Shown here in pieces: positions 1 through 11,200 of a DNA stretch of 64,000 nt. The stretch is taken from assembly GCA_030581615.1 (NCBI GenBank), contig JAKTTT010000036.1, forward strand, positions 1 to 64,000, read 5' to 3'. Position 1 is the stretch's first letter. The number at the start of each line of letters is the position of its first letter. Made by a program: the position numbers and the translations under genes. The DNA comes from Alloascoidea africana. Its lineage: Eukaryota > Ascomycota > Alloascoideomycetes > Alloascoideales > Alloascoideaceae. The notes under the pieces are model-generated. The model was given only the letters and a program-made list of their open reading frames with translations, made no database searches and was not told the origin of the DNA.

Positions 1-522
1 TGGCTGGACGGGTTAAACTCAGGTGAAGAGTATGAGTTTCGCAGTTTACCAGAATGTCAAAAAGAGAAGAATAGGGTCATGGGAGCAATAAAGAAGAATA
101 TATCACTAACCATAGCGCTCATAAATGCACACAAGACTGTTCCAGGACGACCACAACAGGGACGATGTAATGCATGAGATTTGATTCAGTTTTTGATAAG
201 ATTTGAAACGGGTCTTGAAAGAGGTAGAGCGCTTACAATCTTAACAAGTAATACCGAAAGCAAAAATTCCCCTTATGATGAATCCGATAAATTGGATCAC
301 AGGATGCTTTTAGAAAATGACGCGCTTCAAATTCTTAATCTGGTGGTCAAGCTGGATCCACGGAACCGCCGCATTCTGAAACGTGAGATGAGAAAAGTAA
401 AGAAAAAGATAACAGAGAGCCAATTTGGGCTGGAAAAGACAATTGCGTTAGCTAATGGCTCTTGCGACCTGGAGTTCATGGGAGAAATTGGCTCTTCAGC
501 GCGTATTGAAGAGATGATGTAG
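1..522 (+). pseudogene. Fragment of a secreted-protein family (fossil), cut by window edge
   Basis: The first frame of the window encodes a protein related to the C-terminal half of the one at 32630-33811 on the other strand. Shared landmarks are WLDGLN, a KKE/QKEKNRV segment, KTVP, a LLQFL/LIQFL segment, and a C-terminal stretch with NRQIL or NRRIL before a basic helix. The N-terminal half lies outside the window. The visible part looks broken, with about one break. I do not recognise the family. The full-length relative has a signal peptide and many cysteines, so it belongs to a secreted protein, possibly of toxin type, and is treated here as a fossil. Two copies 33 kb apart on opposite strands suggest a dispersed family. 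Confidence 0.55.
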
Positions 523-2651
523 AAGAACATGACATGGCCGAGTAATGGGAGCTCTTATAAACACAGCTCAGTGTTGTTACCCGCTCTGAGCTTTCAGTGA
601 TAATTGCCGCTGATACGTAGATTGCAAGCACTGGCATAAATCATCTTTAAATTGTGGTTTTCCAATATTGATATTAATGTGTCTGAACATGTCTTGAGGG
701 ACTGGTTGTACTGCTAGTTATGGCAAGCCCACCTCAAACACAGAGACCTGGATGCAAGTAATCCAGTCAGATGATAAGCTATAAAGCGTATTTCAGAATC
801 ATTAGGAGCAATTATCATAATGATTTAAGGTGCAAAGCGTTGGAAATACTCTGCCCTTAAGCACATACTTTTGAAATGGCCTCAGTTTTCTGTATTTTTG
901 GAAAAATGTTGACAAAGCTCGGTGAAACGATGGTTTACGACTTTCATGGAGAGCGCCGAGTTCCTTGAGTTTAATTCGTGGAAGAATGAGATCCCTTGTA
1001 GAGCGACGACCTGGTGACATGACTCACTTTTTGCAAAGGTTGAGATCTCTATTATGTTGTATTATCTCCTAGTAGTTGGGTTTTGGGGGTCTGAAAACTG
1101 CAGATGATATCTTATAGAACCTTTTGTTTAATGAGATATTTCAATCCATTGAACAACATCTTTCAATCATGCTCAATGTTTACATCACCTTTCAGCACAT
1201 TAAAGAATAAATAAATACCGATTCTTGATCCAGCATCTTTTCCTAGTTTTCAAGAGAGATATCAAGGGGCGGGGCATACGTTAACCAACTCAATCTCTTC
1301 TACCTCCAGGGTAAACTCAATACAACCCGTAAACCAAACCGGAAAGTCCGAAAACAAGAAGGGATTGGAAGAATATGTGAGTTCAAATGCATGGTATTCC
1401 TCCCATGTAACATGGTTCAACCCCAACCAATGATTAGGCGGAAGAACATGAACTAAAGCTAAGGTATGGGCAAAGACACTAGCTGTGTGGACTACTGACC
1501 TATTAGCACCTCCAATGTTATCATAGCTTATTCATACAAGACTCTAATTATTCGCTTGACAAAATTGGGCCTGTTTACATTTCATCATGAGCAACTTTAA
1601 AATGGCAGATTTGTTTGATGACGCTGCAGGGCAAGAGGGAGAAGAAGTATGAATGTTTTTGTCGAGATTTCTCTTGCTTCATGAATACAAAGGCTGGATT
1701 ATTTAGCATAAAAGACACGCTCAGGCGTTTTGAAACATGAGTTAAGGTATTTGAAGGAGGACAAGACTTTGTAGGTGCAGAAATCTATCTGTCGAAGGGA
1801 GATGAAAACCATCTGGAATACACTGGAATAATCAAGTGAAAAGTCCAAACAAGATAAATGCATAAATGCGAGAGGAAAAGGAAGAGAATCTTTTTGAAGT
1901 AGCGCTATAAGACCGAAGAACATGGCAAGGATGTCCAAAAGAAGTAGTTGTACTGAGTGGACATGCCTTGCTAAGATTGCGTAAAACAAAATATTCTTGG
2001 GAAAACCTATAACCAAAATGGAGGGTTGTCGTATTGTCATCACTATGTCGACTTCAGCTCTAGTTTTAGTTCTAGTTCTGGCTCTCAAAAGGAACTTCTC
2101 ATTCGTTCTAGAGAAAAAACTGTTATTTACATGACTGTACGTGAACTAAAGTAATTAAAGAATATTGTTTCAAAGCCAATACAGTGGGTATTTTAGAAAG
2201 TAAAAAGAATAATGGCAATTGTGATGATATTGGCGGGGACCCGATCTTCGGGAGGACTTCGCTGAGCTAAGACGAGCATATCCCGCTACGCCATGACAGA
2301 AATGAAAAGAGGTCTTAAGAAATAGCTATTACTAATTGTCATATGCTTGACCCATCTAGTATCTTCTCAAGGATCATAGCATCTGAAACATGATAGGAGT
2401 CTCTCATCTATTGAAATGGCCATCAATGACCATGCCTGAAGATTACTGGATTCCAACGTCTATATGACAACTTGTAATCTCCTTAGTTGTCATTTATATA
2501 AAGACCACTCGTCTTCCCCTTAGTAAAGAAAATCAAGTTCCAATATATTATCAGTGATCATTATTTATTGGAATTATCATAAATTCTACAGAAATCAAAC
2601 TTGATAATTAATGAATCTTGGTTTTCATCAATATTCTGAAACAAAGAAATT
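523..2651. other. Gene-poor stretch, no supported gene
   Basis: No coding region can be supported on either strand. A GC-rich self-complementary island lies at about 2221-2297 and is listed separately. A 21-codon frame at 1587-1651 has no convincing continuation. Confidence 0.5.
2221..2297 (-). ncRNA. GC-rich structured island, possible tRNA-like or Pol III relic
   Basis: A segment of about 65 nt stands out from AT-rich surroundings. Read on the minus strand it begins TGGCGTAGCGG, a very good match to the tRNA A-box, and ends CGCCA, complementary to its start. A B-box-like GATCGGGTCC lies near the 3' end at roughly tRNA spacing. A clean cloverleaf with a 7-nt T-loop cannot be drawn, and no T-run follows closely. 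It could be a decayed tRNA, a tRNA-derived short element, or another small RNA. The plus strand has a GTGATGA and a CTGA that resemble snoRNA C and D boxes, but they are too close together. Confidence 0.25.
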
Positions 2652-2725
2652 GACTCCGTGGCCAAGCTGGTTAAGGCGCACGACTGTTAATCGTGAGATC
2701 GAGAGTTCAATCCTCTCCGGGGTCG
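2652..2725 (+). tRNA. tRNA-Asn (anticodon GUU)
   Basis: A complete 74-nt cloverleaf. The acceptor GACTCCG pairs with CGGGGTC and is followed by discriminator G. The anticodon stem CACGA/TCGTG closes a CTGTTAA loop, giving GTT at 2686-2688. The A-box (TGGCCAAGCTGG) and B-box (AGTTCAATCC) are intact. A T-run just downstream (about 2728-2734) is a standard Pol III terminator. No intron. Confidence 0.95.
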
Positions 2726-5122
2726 ACTTTTTTTGTTTTTTCTATTCAATTTTAATTCAAGATTGCATTGTCAAAGCAGTTATTCTACAAAGTAAAAAAA
2801 GCCTTCAAACATCTAAAAGAAAAGCAAACGCTAATATATGAACTATTGAGGCCTTTAGATCAGCAATATTGAGGATTGGGTTAAGGTCATTCGCTAGAAA
2901 TCAACAAACTCTTTATGCGCCTATACTAATTAGATGAATGTATTGAATAGGTTGAGTCCTAATAGTCTTTTTAAAAATGAGATTCGAGATAATGAGCGTA
3001 CAATCTAAAGGTTCTAAAGTGTCAAGTTACAGATCATTATAGCGAACCTCTTTGGACTACCCACTAACATTGAACACGTATTTAAGACGCAACCATAAAA
3101 AAACCTCTTCGGTGTTAGGTCCGAAAGGAAGCTAGGGGTCAGTGATTCACACATATAGCTGCTGAATTGCTATAGAATAGGGACCTAACTACTTTTGTAG
3201 CTATAGACCGAGCTTACCCGGAATGGCTATTACCCGAGTCCTAACATTCGGTACTATTTTGACCAGAATCTTCAAATATTTCTACATTCTTGCCATATGC
3301 TTTTTTTGGCTTTTTAATGTTTACTAACTATCGTATTTGTTTCTGTATAAAACTCAAACTCGGCAAAGAGAAGGGCCATTTGTGATACACTAAAAGCTTT
3401 GAAAGTTGGATAGCGACCCATCTTCAATGCCAGAGAGTTGGGAAGAAGCACTAGAGTTTCTGAAATAAAATTGATTAAAAAGTCATTTTCTAATAGATTT
3501 AAATTGTTCCAATTTGTAAGAGTAAGAGTGGAAGCGTTTTGCTCTATGTACTTGGATTAACGGAGTAGATCTGATAAGCCTCCCAAGCACCGGATTTTAG
3601 TCTGGTTAAAAGCTTGGATAATAAAGAGATTATTTGCCTCTAATTCTTGACTAGGTGTATTTTGTGGTCCGAAATATTGAAGTTAAAGGAGAAAGTTGGG
3701 CGTTGTGAGAAGTGCCCAAATGTTTCCAATATGTTTCTCCAAACCTGACAGGAATTCACTTTTTAAGAATAGTTTTCAAGTACTAGGTAAAAGTAAACGC
3801 AAAATATGCTTTTGGATATTCAAGAGACTTTGTTTAGAAAGGCGCACTGCCCGGTGATCAGGAATGGACAAGCAAGTGAAATAGTAAACCAAGAAATGAA
3901 AAGGGATTGCACAAAAATTCTGTTCTAAACAGAAGAGAAATCATTTATAAATCACTTTTCGATACTAATTGCAGTTCATCGTTTTACATACATTATTCAA
4001 AGTCCTTTTTTTTGCTTTTAGCAAGCCAGCTTATTCGATCGTTTTAAAAACACTTTGCCAATGAAAGTTAAAACTGTGTATTATGTTTTAATTACTGAAA
4101 AATATGGGAAATCTTAGGATTAGAGGAGCACATTTGACAAAAGAAAAGACCACCCAGTAAAGCATTGAATTACGCAAGGATATTTACCTTTCCTTTCCTT
4201 TCCCACCGATAGTGTTAAAAGATAAGCAGTGACGATATGAACAGAATCGTCTGAAAAAATCACATAATGATAGAAAGTCCAGTAACCACGGAAAAATGAC
4301 AACCCATTAAGAGTCCTGTGCTATCACGGACTAGCATGTTAAAATATAGGACTATAATATAAAAGATGATACACACACACACATGATAGAAAGCTTTTGA
4401 TAAAACGCATGATCCTTTCCAAGAAACTCGCAACCAGCAAAAGCTAAAAAAAAAAGGAATCAGAGAAATGGATTATGGCAAGAATTTTGGTAGCTCGGAT
4501 CAAGCTTAGTCATTTCAGTGCCGAATGTCCTGCTGCTAGCCCACTGATGATTGGCATTGTACATTTTGCTTGCAGTAATGCTACTGCAACATCTCATACC
4601 TTAACAGATGATGAAAACATACTCTACTGATGTAATGATCCTTCTATTCTATAAAGACCTTATCATTTAATTCGCGCTCATTTCCGTCAGAGTTCCTTGC
4701 TTCGGTTTAGTATTGTAACTGCAAATGATTACCAAGAATAATAACTGTAATACAAAGACGGTTGAGTTTTGAAAGAATGTGTAATAGCTTTGTTGTGGAG
4801 TAATTTAACACTACAGACAAGATATCGAGCTTGCTCAAGTTTTTGTTTGATCTGCTACACTTTGACCATTACAAAAGTCAAAGTTTCTTGTTGTATCCAT
4901 TACAACTCAATTTACTTTTTACCTAACATTTAAGACAAAGTTCGGAAGTCAACGGCAATCATCATTTTGTAGTACTAGTAATACATCAATACAAAGAAAT
5001 GAAAACAATCATAGCATAAAACATGTAGTGAATAGGAATATAAGATTAAAAAAATTGTCAGTCCGAGGAATCATGAAGAGAAGAAAGAAGTGAAGTCAAA
5101 GAAGAAACAGCAAGATAAAAGT
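2726..5122. other. Long intergenic region, tRNA-Asn to globin gene
   Basis: AT-rich with no supported coding region. It holds a nested inverted repeat at 3114-3189 (listed separately), a short CCTTT tract near 4186-4204 and a short AC run near 4370-4383. The right end is the 3' flank of the globin gene. Confidence 0.5.
3114..3189. repeat. Nested inverted repeats, possible hairpin
   Basis: GTTAGGTCC (3114-3122) is a perfect inverted match to GGACCTAAC (3181-3189). Inside it, TATAGC (3154-3159) matches GCTATA (3169-3174). Together they could fold as a 76-nt stem with an internal hairpin. There are no tRNA boxes and no T-run terminator, so a function is not supported. Confidence 0.3.
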
Positions 5123-6394
5123 TCACATTATAATGCAGTCGGGGTCATTTGCTCGCTTCGAACGGCTAGTTGTTGTTTTTCTGTAAGAAGTCACTTTGCC
5201 TCCAATCTGTCTCAAACTAGATGAATGAGGCATTCCTGTGTGCTGAGGGCCCTCATTAAAGAATATCGTACTGGTAGAATCTTTAGTCATGGAAGATGAC
5301 CTGGTGGACTCAAATGACTGTTTTCTTGAAGAGTGAGGGTCTATAGAAAGTGATGGCGTGGGTGGAACAAGTGCTGCTGAAAGCGGGGACTGTGGAGCAA
5401 CTGTCGAAGAAGTTCTGAATCGACGGATTATATCTTTAGGAATCGCTGATGACAAAAATGAGCCCGTTTGTTTAGATTGTTGTTGAACAATAGGCTGCAT
5501 GGCCAAACTGGTCTCTGGGAGTCTTCTAGTGGTAATAGCAGGAGACACTGATGAAAGCTCTTCTTCGGACCCACTGTGATCATCTGTGGCAAATTTGGAC
5601 TGGATGGTAGGAAGAGGTTTTAGCATGAAGAGGGAATTTGGAACAGGAGGGTCGATTCCATCCTGGAGTAATTTGTTTGCGAGATAGGAGTATATTTTGA
5701 CCCATGCGTCTTCGGCCTGAAGGGTAAATTCGTGATGTAAACGATCTTCCAAAGTGCGGATCAATGCAAGTCCCATGAGGTCGAAATGTGCGGTCTCAAT
5801 ATTGAGGATTCGCGAGTGTCTCCTTGCCAGACAACCGAGATAATCATCCATTACTTCAACATGATCGAGGTTTGCAATCGCAGTGGTTAAAACACCTGCA
5901 AATGCAATAGCCTGGTGTCTGATAGAAGGGTATAGGGATTCAAGTTCAGGATGCATAGCTAGGAGGTTTCCATAAAACTGTCTGCAAAAATTGGAAGACG
6001 AACATCCACTGGTGGTGAGAGGTTTTGCGTTTAGATTACATTGTCTCATTCCGTTGAAACTAGATTCTTCTTCCATAAGCTTTCTCCAGTTACTGCGTAC
6101 AATGAAAATTTCTTTCTTGGACAGGCTCAGGACAATGGGCTTTTGGTCTAAGTTGGTGAAAACAGCTGTTGCAAACGAGTCAGACATAAGAGAACACCTT
6201 GCTTTGGGTGAATTTGGAAGCAGACTCTCGTTGTTGATATTTATGCTTCTGGGTTCGATGGTGCTGGATGAGCCAGAAGAGGAGTGTGACAAATTTGAGC
6301 TTTTGTCAAATGTTGAGGAGGCCGAGTTTCTCCTGGACCTTCCCAAGGTCGTGAGCGTTGTTTGTGGGGAGAGTATTAGAGCTGTTGGTGTCAT
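5123..6394 (-). CDS. Globin-family haem protein with C-terminal CaaX box
   Basis: A 423-residue protein similar in build to the yeast globin-like protein YNL234W, whose family binds haem. Residues 1-85 are Ser-rich and disordered. The globin fold covers about 88-246, starting with an A-helix (IVRSNWRKLM). Tyr141 fits position B10, Gln161 fits E7 and His193 (RRHSRI) is the proximal F8 ligand. The E7-to-F8 spacing of 32 residues equals that of flavohaemoglobins, but no FAD/NAD reductase domain follows. Residues about 247-419 are Ser/Pro-rich with basic clusters near the end, and the protein ends CIIM, a CaaX box of the farnesyl type (X is Met). I infer a membrane-anchored haem sensor or redox protein. 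The 1.8 kb upstream is gene-free, so regulation may be complex. The globin call is firm; the ligand and role are inferred. Confidence 0.88.
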   Translation of the reverse strand: MTPTALILSPQTTLTTLGRSRRNSASSTFDKSSNLSHSSSGSSSTIEPRSININNESLLPNSPKARCSLMSDSFATAVFTNLDQKPIVLSLSKKEIFIVRSNWRKLMEEESSFNGMRQCNLNAKPLTTSGCSSSNFCRQFYGNLLAMHPELESLYPSIRHQAIAFAGVLTTAIANLDHVEVMDDYLGCLARRHSRILNIETAHFDLMGLALIRTLEDRLHHEFTLQAEDAWVKIYSYLANKLLQDGIDPPVPNSLFMLKPLPTIQSKFATDDHSGSEEELSSVSPAITTRRLPETSLAMQPIVQQQSKQTGSFLSSAIPKDIIRRFRTSSTVAPQSPLSAALVPPTPSLSIDPHSSRKQSFESTRSSSMTKDSTSTIFFNEGPQHTGMPHSSSLRQIGGKVTSYRKTTTSRSKRANDPDCIIM

Positions 6395-8223
6395 TACGTG
6401 TAATTTGAGCTTATGTTGAAAGTGTTATCTTGAGACAACGAACAGCGAAATGTGGTGCTTAAATGAATAACGGAGACCCAAATGTCAAGCCAAAAAAATA
6501 AAAATAATAAAACTGTTCACGGCTCATGCATAGGTGCATATTCCTATATTAGGCAATAAGCACGTATCAGGTGCAGATCTGCGGGCACGGAGTCCGGGTT
6601 ATTTAAATATTCAACCCCACATAGCCAGCGAAGAATGACACCCGGCTGAGGCTGAAGCCAAGAGCATGAACTTTTTTCACCAAAGCAGGTGAGACGACAA
6701 GAGCTGGAACCGCGGGCTGTGGATGGTGTTCTGTTCTGTGAGAACGCCCATCTCAGAGCATACAGAGTGTAACTGCCGATGGGGCCGAGTCTAAACTAAG
6801 TGGGACTACATGCTTTTGTCAAATGATCCTCGCTTTTGCTTCGCGTCAATGGGCTGGGCCGTCTTTGCAGTTTGGAAAAAAAAAAGGTTCCGAGCCCATG
6901 AACAAAATATGTCCATACATGGGACGAACAATACGTGGCTGTCTTGTCTACCCCGGATTCCCTCTATATACAGCGCCGATCAAGAGGAAAATCCCGGCAT
7001 CAGTTCTACAACTAAACCCGAGATCCACAACATTAGCCGTTCAAAGACATGTCGAGGGCATTAGAACGCACGAATTTGGAATCTTCATCTTCCATTTGTG
7101 AGACACTTCAAACCAGGTTCTACCAACCGTCTTGGACTATGGACTAAATGCCCAGGCCAGGACTCATCGGCAAAAGAAAGTGGTGCTGGTGTCTCAGAAA
7201 TGGTGTCATTTTCATGCGAACCGCAGGGCATCTCTAATTCGCACCACCCGCCAAAAACGGTTTTGTGCTCGCTTGGTGCTTCAAACCCAAACTTTGAGAG
7301 ACTCAGAGGTCTTTTCTGAGACAAAATCGCCAGAGCTAGCGACCGGAAGAACAGAAATAAAAAATAAAACCACGTCATGTCTGCATATGGCATCGTATTT
7401 GTGCCACTAGCGCGTGGATCACCTGCAAATAAGCCTGTACACCCGCGCTTTGCTCCGTCACAACATTCCCCGTGTGGCAAGCCTTGGTCCTCTGGACCCA
7501 TCTTCTCGGTGATTAGCCAATTGACGAGGACTGGTCTCGGATCGTGGAATCTTGAAGATTACACCCCAGTGCTCTTTTGTTGTTCGGCGCCATGCTCTGG
7601 CTTTGCTGTCAATGTTTCCCAAATGCTTGTCAGGGGTGCATCCATATCCTGTGATGCCTGCTTTTCCCCATTAGCTTAGCTCATGTCTGTTATTTGAGTG
7701 GTACAACTCCTTATACGACGACGACCATGGCCCATACCTTATATATACACTATGTGCCTGATTTTCTTTAGCTTGTTAAAAGATGGGCTCACGGCCAGGT
7801 ATGGAAGTACTAGCTCTCCTTTGGGTAAACCGCAGTATCCGATGTTTTATTGTAGAAACCCAATTGGAAGAGACACCACCAACACCGTATCGCTAAAACA
7901 CAGATTTAAGTAGATATACGAAGGTTTCAGTTTCAAAACCTAGTTCATGAACAACAGAAACTTTTCAGCTTCGTATTTTCATGTAATAGCTTGGAAGGAA
8001 TCTAGGCACCCGGTTATTTATTTCAACCTATTGGACAAAGTATTCCAATTTACAATTCCACAAGCCGACGTCTCTTCAAGACAATGAGAGAAAGTGCTTC
8101 CTTTTTACGATATTAAATTGAGTCACGAAGAGAACACAAAACATTCAGTTGTTGGTCCAATCAATTGATCAGAAGATCCAAATCAAAAGGCCATCTATCA
8201 TTATTAAATATATCATACGGTCT
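6395..8223. other. Long GC-richer upstream region of the globin gene
   Basis: About 1.8 kb between the globin start and the MED16 stop. The part from about 6550 to 7700 is clearly richer in GC than other intergenic DNA here and holds several overlapping frames of 70-140 codons on both strands. None has recognisable domains or a convincing composition. The left part is best read as the globin promoter. The right end (about 7990-8223) is AT-rich and fits the MED16 3' flank. Confidence 0.45.
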
Positions 8224-11200
8224 CTAAAATTTTACCCAACTACTGCCACAAAAGCAAAACCGTTGGAACGCAACTGGCCAAATTTGATGGACGCTCGTAT
8301 GGATTCCCAGTAGTTGCTCCACAAATGCCTCATCAGTAACAGCAGATATCGACCCACACCGAACACATCTTCTTAGAGAGGAATTGCTTGAGCCTGTGTA
8401 TGAACGCTTTGGGGCAATAGAGACATCTCCTTTTGTGTCGATATGTCCTTTGCAAAAGGGTTCTGGAAGTACAAACTTGCGTAGAGAATCAAATTGCGAA
8501 AGCGGTATTCTGCCACTGTTGTACTCTGAAAAAATGTCCTCTGTGCCTCGACCAGGATCCAGCTCCATCTTGACGTCTCCAGGAGGTTGGGACAACAAAG
8601 ATTCCGTGAAAGCTGGATCAAGCATTTCCTCATCATCGTCATTAAGCCCAAGCCAGCCAATATTATAAAAATACAGCTTTTCGAGATCAATACTAGGTTT
8701 AATCTGAGAAGCAAATGCACTGCAAACAGTTTGCAACTGAAATGCTAAAACATTTGGAATCTCACCACGGCAAATTAACCGTTGCTCGATCATAACCGAA
8801 GCAAATTCGTTTGGAATGACGCTGCTGCTGTTATTAAGTGTCGGAGGATACTTTCTCAAAGTCACTTCCAAGTGGTTCACGAACCTTTGGAAAAGATCCA
8901 AGGAGATAGGCGAACTTTCAATTATCAATTGCAACTTGGCATATGTCTTTCTCATCGTTTCTGTGTTGTATTGAGCCATGTAAGATGCAATCGCAGAGTT
9001 CCCGCCTCCACCGCCAACATTAAAAGCTCGGTCATCGGCCGCTCGTTGTAAATATCCTTCTAGTTTCTTAATGCCATCAATAGCGTAGAGTATAAGCGAG
9101 CGAGGCACTTTCCCAAGTAGCATGGAAAATGCTAGGCATTTTTTAAAGCCATCCTTTTCGTTGCCATAATCATCGCAAATATCCACAAGTTCTTGACAGA
9201 GAAAGGCTATAAAGTCTATGCACCATTTTATGAGCCCCAAGCTGTAAACAGCATTTATCCATCGTCGTTCAACGTCCACCTCTGATTCCTTTGGTCGCCC
9301 ATTTCTGTTTAAATATGTCAACAGGTGTTTCATAGATATCATAAACCCTAGATCAGCAAGCCGCAGATTTAACACTGACCAGGCTATCCGTCCACTGATG
9401 TTCCTATTCCAATTCTTGCCGGATCCTAAGGCAGCCTGGAAGCTAAAGAGACGTTGTAAAGGTGGATTTGCCAAAAATCGATCAAACTGGTCCTTGGCTA
9501 CATCTAGAGAAAAATTTATTGCCCGGTGAGACTCTTGCAAAACTAAGCCGATAAAGAGTTCTTCATTTCCTCCCTGCCTCTTTAACCGCCCACACTCTTT
9601 TTTAACAGCCACTATCAAGTCATCGATACAAGTGTTTGTGAAACAGGCAACAGCATGCCTGAACGCCACTGCAGCTGCAACAGGTGTTAATTCTGTGATT
9701 TCAGCCATTCTACCAGGCGCTTTTGAAACGCTATACAGCTCCAACGAAACACCGTCATCCGTCCATGAGACGTAGGTAGAGAGACTAGGCGCGATACAGA
9801 CGAAAGGTGAGGGCTTTTTAGCTTTTGGAAAGATGAAACCAACATCAAATAGAGAGGAAACGGTTGCAGGTATTGTCTGCCTCCGTAATCCCATTGATGC
9901 TGAAATCTGACTCTCGTTATTGCCATTAGCTCTATTATTGTTATCCCCGCCATCATTGTTCAATTCCAAATCCTGTTCTAAAGGAGACAATTTTTCGAGA
10001 GTCGCTCTGCTTCTGAACTCAATTGTCCCATCTAATAGTAGGAAACCAAGCATTGTGTCCGTTCCATGAGAACTTATACTTAAAACAGGTTGGCTAAAGT
10101 TTAGTGTATCCTTCAGCACCAAAGTGCGATCATTTTCTTGTGCGGGTGAAGCTGTCCTTCGATAATTGTTAAAACTGTTGTGCAAGACAACCTGCTGCTC
10201 ATTGATCTGGTATCTGAACAAAACACTGTCCTCTCCATCGGTCAACACCACAAGAATGTCCAATTCCGAATCTGGGTTGTAATTGGGAGAAACAACCAGC
10301 AAGTCAGAAAGCCAGTATCTTTTCGTCTCGGGAAGGTAGGCTGTCGTTGCTGATTCATTTCTACCCGGTAACATGGATTCAGGGTCCCCGTTGTAATTAA
10401 ACTCCTGTTCAATGTTGTTGCTATCATCAAGCTTTTCCGAAAGTGGAGGATCAAACCGCAGCGTGGTCAGTCTTTCCTTGACCAGCCTTTTGCACGACAA
10501 AACTGGCGAAACAGAAACAATATGGGCCTGTTTCGCATTTGAAGACATGCTTTGGGATTGCTGTTTGACTGCATTCCAATTCACCGCTATTGTATAAAAT
10601 TTCAACGTTGAAATGCTTTCGTAATAGGCTGCCACAATCACCTTGTGATCAGGAGTAAAACCAAACGACGCATGTGAAATCCAGCCATCTACAAAGTTTT
10701 CTTCTCCTTCCTCCAGCATTATAGACGCCTTTCTATATGCAAAGCTACTTTCTGCTAATTGGTACCAGAGACAAACCTCACCGTTTCTCCTTACTCCAAT
10801 ACACGCTTGTCTGTTAGCGACTGGGTGCAAGACTCCTGTTGGTCTGAATTGGTGAACGACATATGTATAATGGTATCCTGGATCCTCCGATGTCGAATCC
10901 AGATTTGAGTCCATCGAAGTGTCCACTTTGACAGCTGGGGAATTGATGAAAATCGGTTTATCAACGTTTATCCACTTGAATCCGACTACCCTGGTCATGG
11001 AGTCATCGATGAACTTGAGAAATGGGTTTGCTGATGCTTGGTCGAACTTGGGCGGAACAATGTCCTGATAGGTGATTGCGAAATCATTGTATGCCGAGTA
11101 CTGGTATACGTAGCCTCCAACAACGACCTTACCGGTGGACGTGAGTTGTTGTTGAGTGTATTTCGCAAGTTCTTCTTCCGCTTTTCCACACTTGATGAGA

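Noticed and set aside
1587-1651. A 21-codon frame (MSNFKMADLFDDAAGQEGEE) followed by a donor-like GTATGA
   Set aside because: It looks like a possible first exon, but no coding sequence continues on the plus strand over the next kilobase, so no gene can be supported.
2611-2841. 76-codon plus-strand frame
   Set aside because: It runs straight through the tRNA-Asn gene and has no protein features.
6810-7913. Several overlapping frames of 70-140 codons on both strands
   Set aside because: They arise because the region is GC-rich and so has few stops. None has a domain, signal peptide or coherent composition.
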